From: an uncultured Comamonas sp.
Lineage (GTDB): Bacteria; Pseudomonadota; Gammaproteobacteria; Burkholderiales; Burkholderiaceae_C
DNA: 45,857 nucleotides
Direction: 5' to 3'
NCBI GenBank assembly: GCA_902175065.1
Contig: CABIIJ010000015.1
Location: 1 to 45,857 of the forward strand
How positions within the stretch are numbered: position 1 is the stretch's first letter; the number at the start of each line of letters is the position of its first letter. The notes under the pieces were generated by a model that ran no database searches, had not been told where the DNA came from, and was given only the letters and a program-made list of their open reading frames with translations. Below, piece after piece: positions 44,031 through 45,857 of this stretch. The position numbers and the translations under genes are program-made.

Positions 44031-44120
44031 TTCGATAGCTGTTTGCGCTTTTCATGCAACGATTTCAGGTATTTTTCAGCCTGAAATCGGCTTGAATACA
44101 GCGCAAGCAGCTCTTTTTTC
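44031..44120. repeat. Palindromic intergenic element, copy 8 (yhhQ/pRiA4b-like junction)
   Basis: Perfect inner stem GATTTCAGG (44061-44069) / CCTGAAATC (44080-44088). The outer arm GATAGCTGTTTGCGC (44034-44048) pairs with GCGCAAGCAGCTC (44101-44113), followed by a T-run to 44119. Convergent junction. Confidence 0.8.
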
Positions 44121-44123
44121 AGA

Positions 44124-44606
44124 TCAAACGGGTTCGGCCACCGGCTGCGGTGCGGCCTGCAGCGCCTGCACCCGCAGGCGGGCGTTCGCCAGGTCGAACG
44201 TGCCGCCATCGGGGCAGTGGCGGCCATCCATGCAGTCGGGAACCACGGGCGCAGTGGCCGCCGGGGCAACTGCTTCGACACGCACCCGCAGGGGCCAGGC
44301 CCCCTGGACGCCGCAGACGTGCAGCATCGGCACCGGGCCATGCTGCTGCAGCTGGCCCAGGGTGTAGCGGCGGGCGTCCATGGTCGGATCGTCCGGCTCA
44401 TCCGGGTTGGGCTGGCCGTAGCGCTGGCCGGCAATATCGAAATAAAACGGCAGCGGCTGGTGCCAGCCGAATGCCGCCTGGACGATGCGGTGCAGCTGCG
44501 CCAGCGGGGTGCTGTCCAGAATCCACAGCCGACGCCAGACAGCGGGCGTCACGCCCTGCAGTTGCAGGTGCAGCTGGTAGGCGTAACGAATAGCAGGCGG
44601 CGGCAT
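44124..44606 (-). CDS. Plasmid pRiA4b Orf3-like domain protein
   Basis: 160 residues. YAYQLHLQLQGVTPAVWRRL, then LDSTPLAQLHRIVQAAFGWH and PFYFDIAGQRYG, match the pRiA4b ORF-3-like domain, a small fold seen on plasmids and in chromosomes of many bacteria. The usual C-terminal acidic part is reduced; the tail contains a CMDGRHCPDGG stretch with two Cys. Function unknown. ATG 44606 has AAGGAG seven bases upstream. It is a single gene between the transporter and the ferredoxin reductase; an origin by transfer is possible but the local composition is not unusual. Confidence 0.75.
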   Translation of the reverse strand: MPPPAIRYAYQLHLQLQGVTPAVWRRLWILDSTPLAQLHRIVQAAFGWHQPLPFYFDIAGQRYGQPNPDEPDDPTMDARRYTLGQLQQHGPVPMLHVCGVQGAWPLRVRVEAVAPAATAPVVPDCMDGRHCPDGGTFDLANARLRVQALQAAPQPVAEPV

Positions 44607-44729
44607 GGGAGGACTCCTTGAAAACCCGGACAAAGCGGTGAAACCCCTTATTTAATTCCAGGCACCGGCGGCGTGCAGGGCCGGGCCAAGAAGGTCCGCC
44701 CCCGGGGTGGTTATGCCGCACGGCGGCGG

Positions 44730-45767
44730 CTACTGGTCGGCGGCGCTGGTAAAGGCGTCGGCGAAAAACGCCTCGGGCGGCAGATTGCGCGTGGCAATGC
44801 AGCTTGCGCGAGCCGCTTCGACCATGGCCGGGGCGCCGCAGGCGTAGACCTCGTAGGGGGCCAGGTCGGGGAAGTCGTCCAGCACGGCCTGGTGGACGAA
44901 GCCCGTGCGGCCCTGCCAGTGGTCGTCGGGCTGGGCGTCGGAGACCACCGGGACAAAGTTCAGCCCGCCCGGCAGCGTGTGCCGGGCCAGCCAGTCGGCC
45001 ATGTAGATATCCTGCGGCCGGCGCCCGCCCCAGTACAGCATCACCGGGCGGCGGCTGTCCAGGTAGTGCAGGTGTTCCAGGATGGCCTTGATCGGCGCAA
45101 AGCCCGTGCCCGAAGCGATGAAGATCAGCGGCTTCTTGCTGTCCTGGCGCAGGAAGAAGCTGCCGAACGGGCCTTCCACGCGCAGGATGTCCTTTTCCTT
45201 CATGCCGTCGAAAACATGGTCGGTGAACACGCCGCCGGGCATGTGGCGGATGTGCAGCTCCATGCCCGGATTGTCCGCCTGGGTGTGCGGCGCGTTGGCC
45301 ATGGAGTAGGCGCGGCGCGTGCCGTCACGCAGCAGGAATTCGATGTACTGCCCGGCGAAATAGACGAATTTTTCCGTCGCCGGAATCTGTAGCTGCACGC
45401 GCATCACGTCGTGGCCCAGCCGTTCCAGACAGCGCACGCGCACCGGCATTTTCCTGATCGGCGGCGTGCCTTCCTGGCTGACCTGGCGCGATTCGATCAC
45501 CACATCGCTGCTGGCCGTGGCGCGGCAAGTGAGGATCAGGTCGTTCTGCGCCTCGTCCTCGCTCAAGGCGTGGGCCGAGTGGCTGCCGTGCGTGGTGCTG
45601 CCGCTGATCTTCCGGCATTTGCACGAACCGCAGGCCCCGTCCTTGCAGCCGTAGGGCAGGCCCACCCCGGCCTCAATGGCAGCGGCCAGGATGGTCTGCC
45701 CCGCCTGCACGGCAAAACTGCGGCCACTGGGTTCAACGGTGACCTGGTAAGCGTTGTCTGCGCTCAT
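44730..45767 (-). CDS. 2Fe-2S ferredoxin/flavin oxidoreductase (CDP-6-deoxy-delta-3,4-glucoseen reductase-like)
   Basis: 345 residues. The N-terminal plant-type ferredoxin has CKDGACGSCKCRK with a fourth Cys in LTCRA. A ferredoxin-reductase-type FAD domain follows (YFAGQYIEFLL, RRAYSMANAP), then an NAD(P) domain (IFIASGTGFAPIKAILEHL, YWGGRRPQDIYM, VYACGAPAMVEAA). The domain order matches the reductase usually annotated AscD/RfbI-like in Comamonadaceae, and also phenol/benzoate reductase components; with no dehydratase or oxygenase beside it the electron acceptor is unknown. ATG 45767 has AAGGA upstream. Gene wholly inside the window. Confidence 0.88.
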   Translation of the reverse strand: MSADNAYQVTVEPSGRSFAVQAGQTILAAAIEAGVGLPYGCKDGACGSCKCRKISGSTTHGSHSAHALSEDEAQNDLILTCRATASSDVVIESRQVSQEGTPPIRKMPVRVRCLERLGHDVMRVQLQIPATEKFVYFAGQYIEFLLRDGTRRAYSMANAPHTQADNPGMELHIRHMPGGVFTDHVFDGMKEKDILRVEGPFGSFFLRQDSKKPLIFIASGTGFAPIKAILEHLHYLDSRRPVMLYWGGRRPQDIYMADWLARHTLPGGLNFVPVVSDAQPDDHWQGRTGFVHQAVLDDFPDLAPYEVYACGAPAMVEAARASCIATRNLPPEAFFADAFTSAADQ

Positions 45768-45857
45768 ATTCTGGCTATCCTTCTTGGTATTTTTTCTGCA
45801 CTGGCCCTGCGCCAGGAAAGGCCGGATTGTGCCCACAAACGCAAAACCATATACCCC

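Overview
The window is GC-rich chromosomal DNA. Its gene repertoire fits a betaproteobacterium of the order Burkholderiales, most likely a Comamonadaceae-type organism. Supporting signs are PhaR and 3-hydroxybutyrate dehydrogenase (polyhydroxybutyrate metabolism), an FNR/HemN pair, an EnvZ/OmpR pair, EarP next to an EF-P carrying Arg32, the ppsA/ppsR pair, and zapB-zapA followed by 6S RNA. There is no transposase, integrase, phage gene or CRISPR array. Assignments come from reading motifs and family resemblance, without database searches.

Layout. 1-6.6 kb: the 3' part of an NAD(P)HX dehydratase gene, then leftward aroC, a three-PAS histidine kinase and a REC-DUF3369-GGDEF-EAL protein (probable kinase/c-di-GMP effector operon). 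6.7-12.2 kb: a SAM methyltransferase, leftward cobO-ogt, a VOC-like protein and a leftward btuF-btuC-btuD cobalamin transporter. 12.4-16.5 kb: zapB-zapA-6S RNA, then the anaerobic block safE-like/hemN, divergent from fnr with two FNR boxes between them, and a small unknown protein. 16.7-21.3 kb: a BASS-like transporter, gltS, a ClsC-like lipoprotein and a periplasmic coiled-coil protein. 21.5-24.6 kb: phaR, rimO, a nested repeat region, an FKBP isomerase and an HxlR-like regulator. 24.8-28.2 kb: DUF5610 protein, an orphan ParB-like protein and a divergent chemoreceptor. 28.3-35.5 kb: ispF, envZ/ompR, bdhA, an alpha/beta hydrolase, relA and tRNA-Val(GAC). 35.5-39.8 kb: earP, efp, then a leftward DUF4212/sodium:solute symporter pair that follows ppsA in one apparent operon. 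42.4-45.8 kb: ppsR, a queuosine-precursor transporter with a possible preQ1-type leader, a pRiA4b Orf3-like protein and a ferredoxin-reductase.

The most striking signal is not a gene. About eight copies of a roughly 90-100 bp imperfect palindrome (outer arms built around AGCTxCTTxxGC with A/T-runs, often an inner GATTTCAG/CTGAAATC stem) lie between genes. Six of them occupy convergent gene junctions and two lie between divergent genes; none was seen between co-directional genes. One copy (rimO/FKBP junction) appears to have been split by a 169-bp MITE-like element with 23-bp terminal inverted repeats ending in CTAG. Another copy supplies the start and signal-peptide codons of btuF, and another the last codons of the symporter gene.
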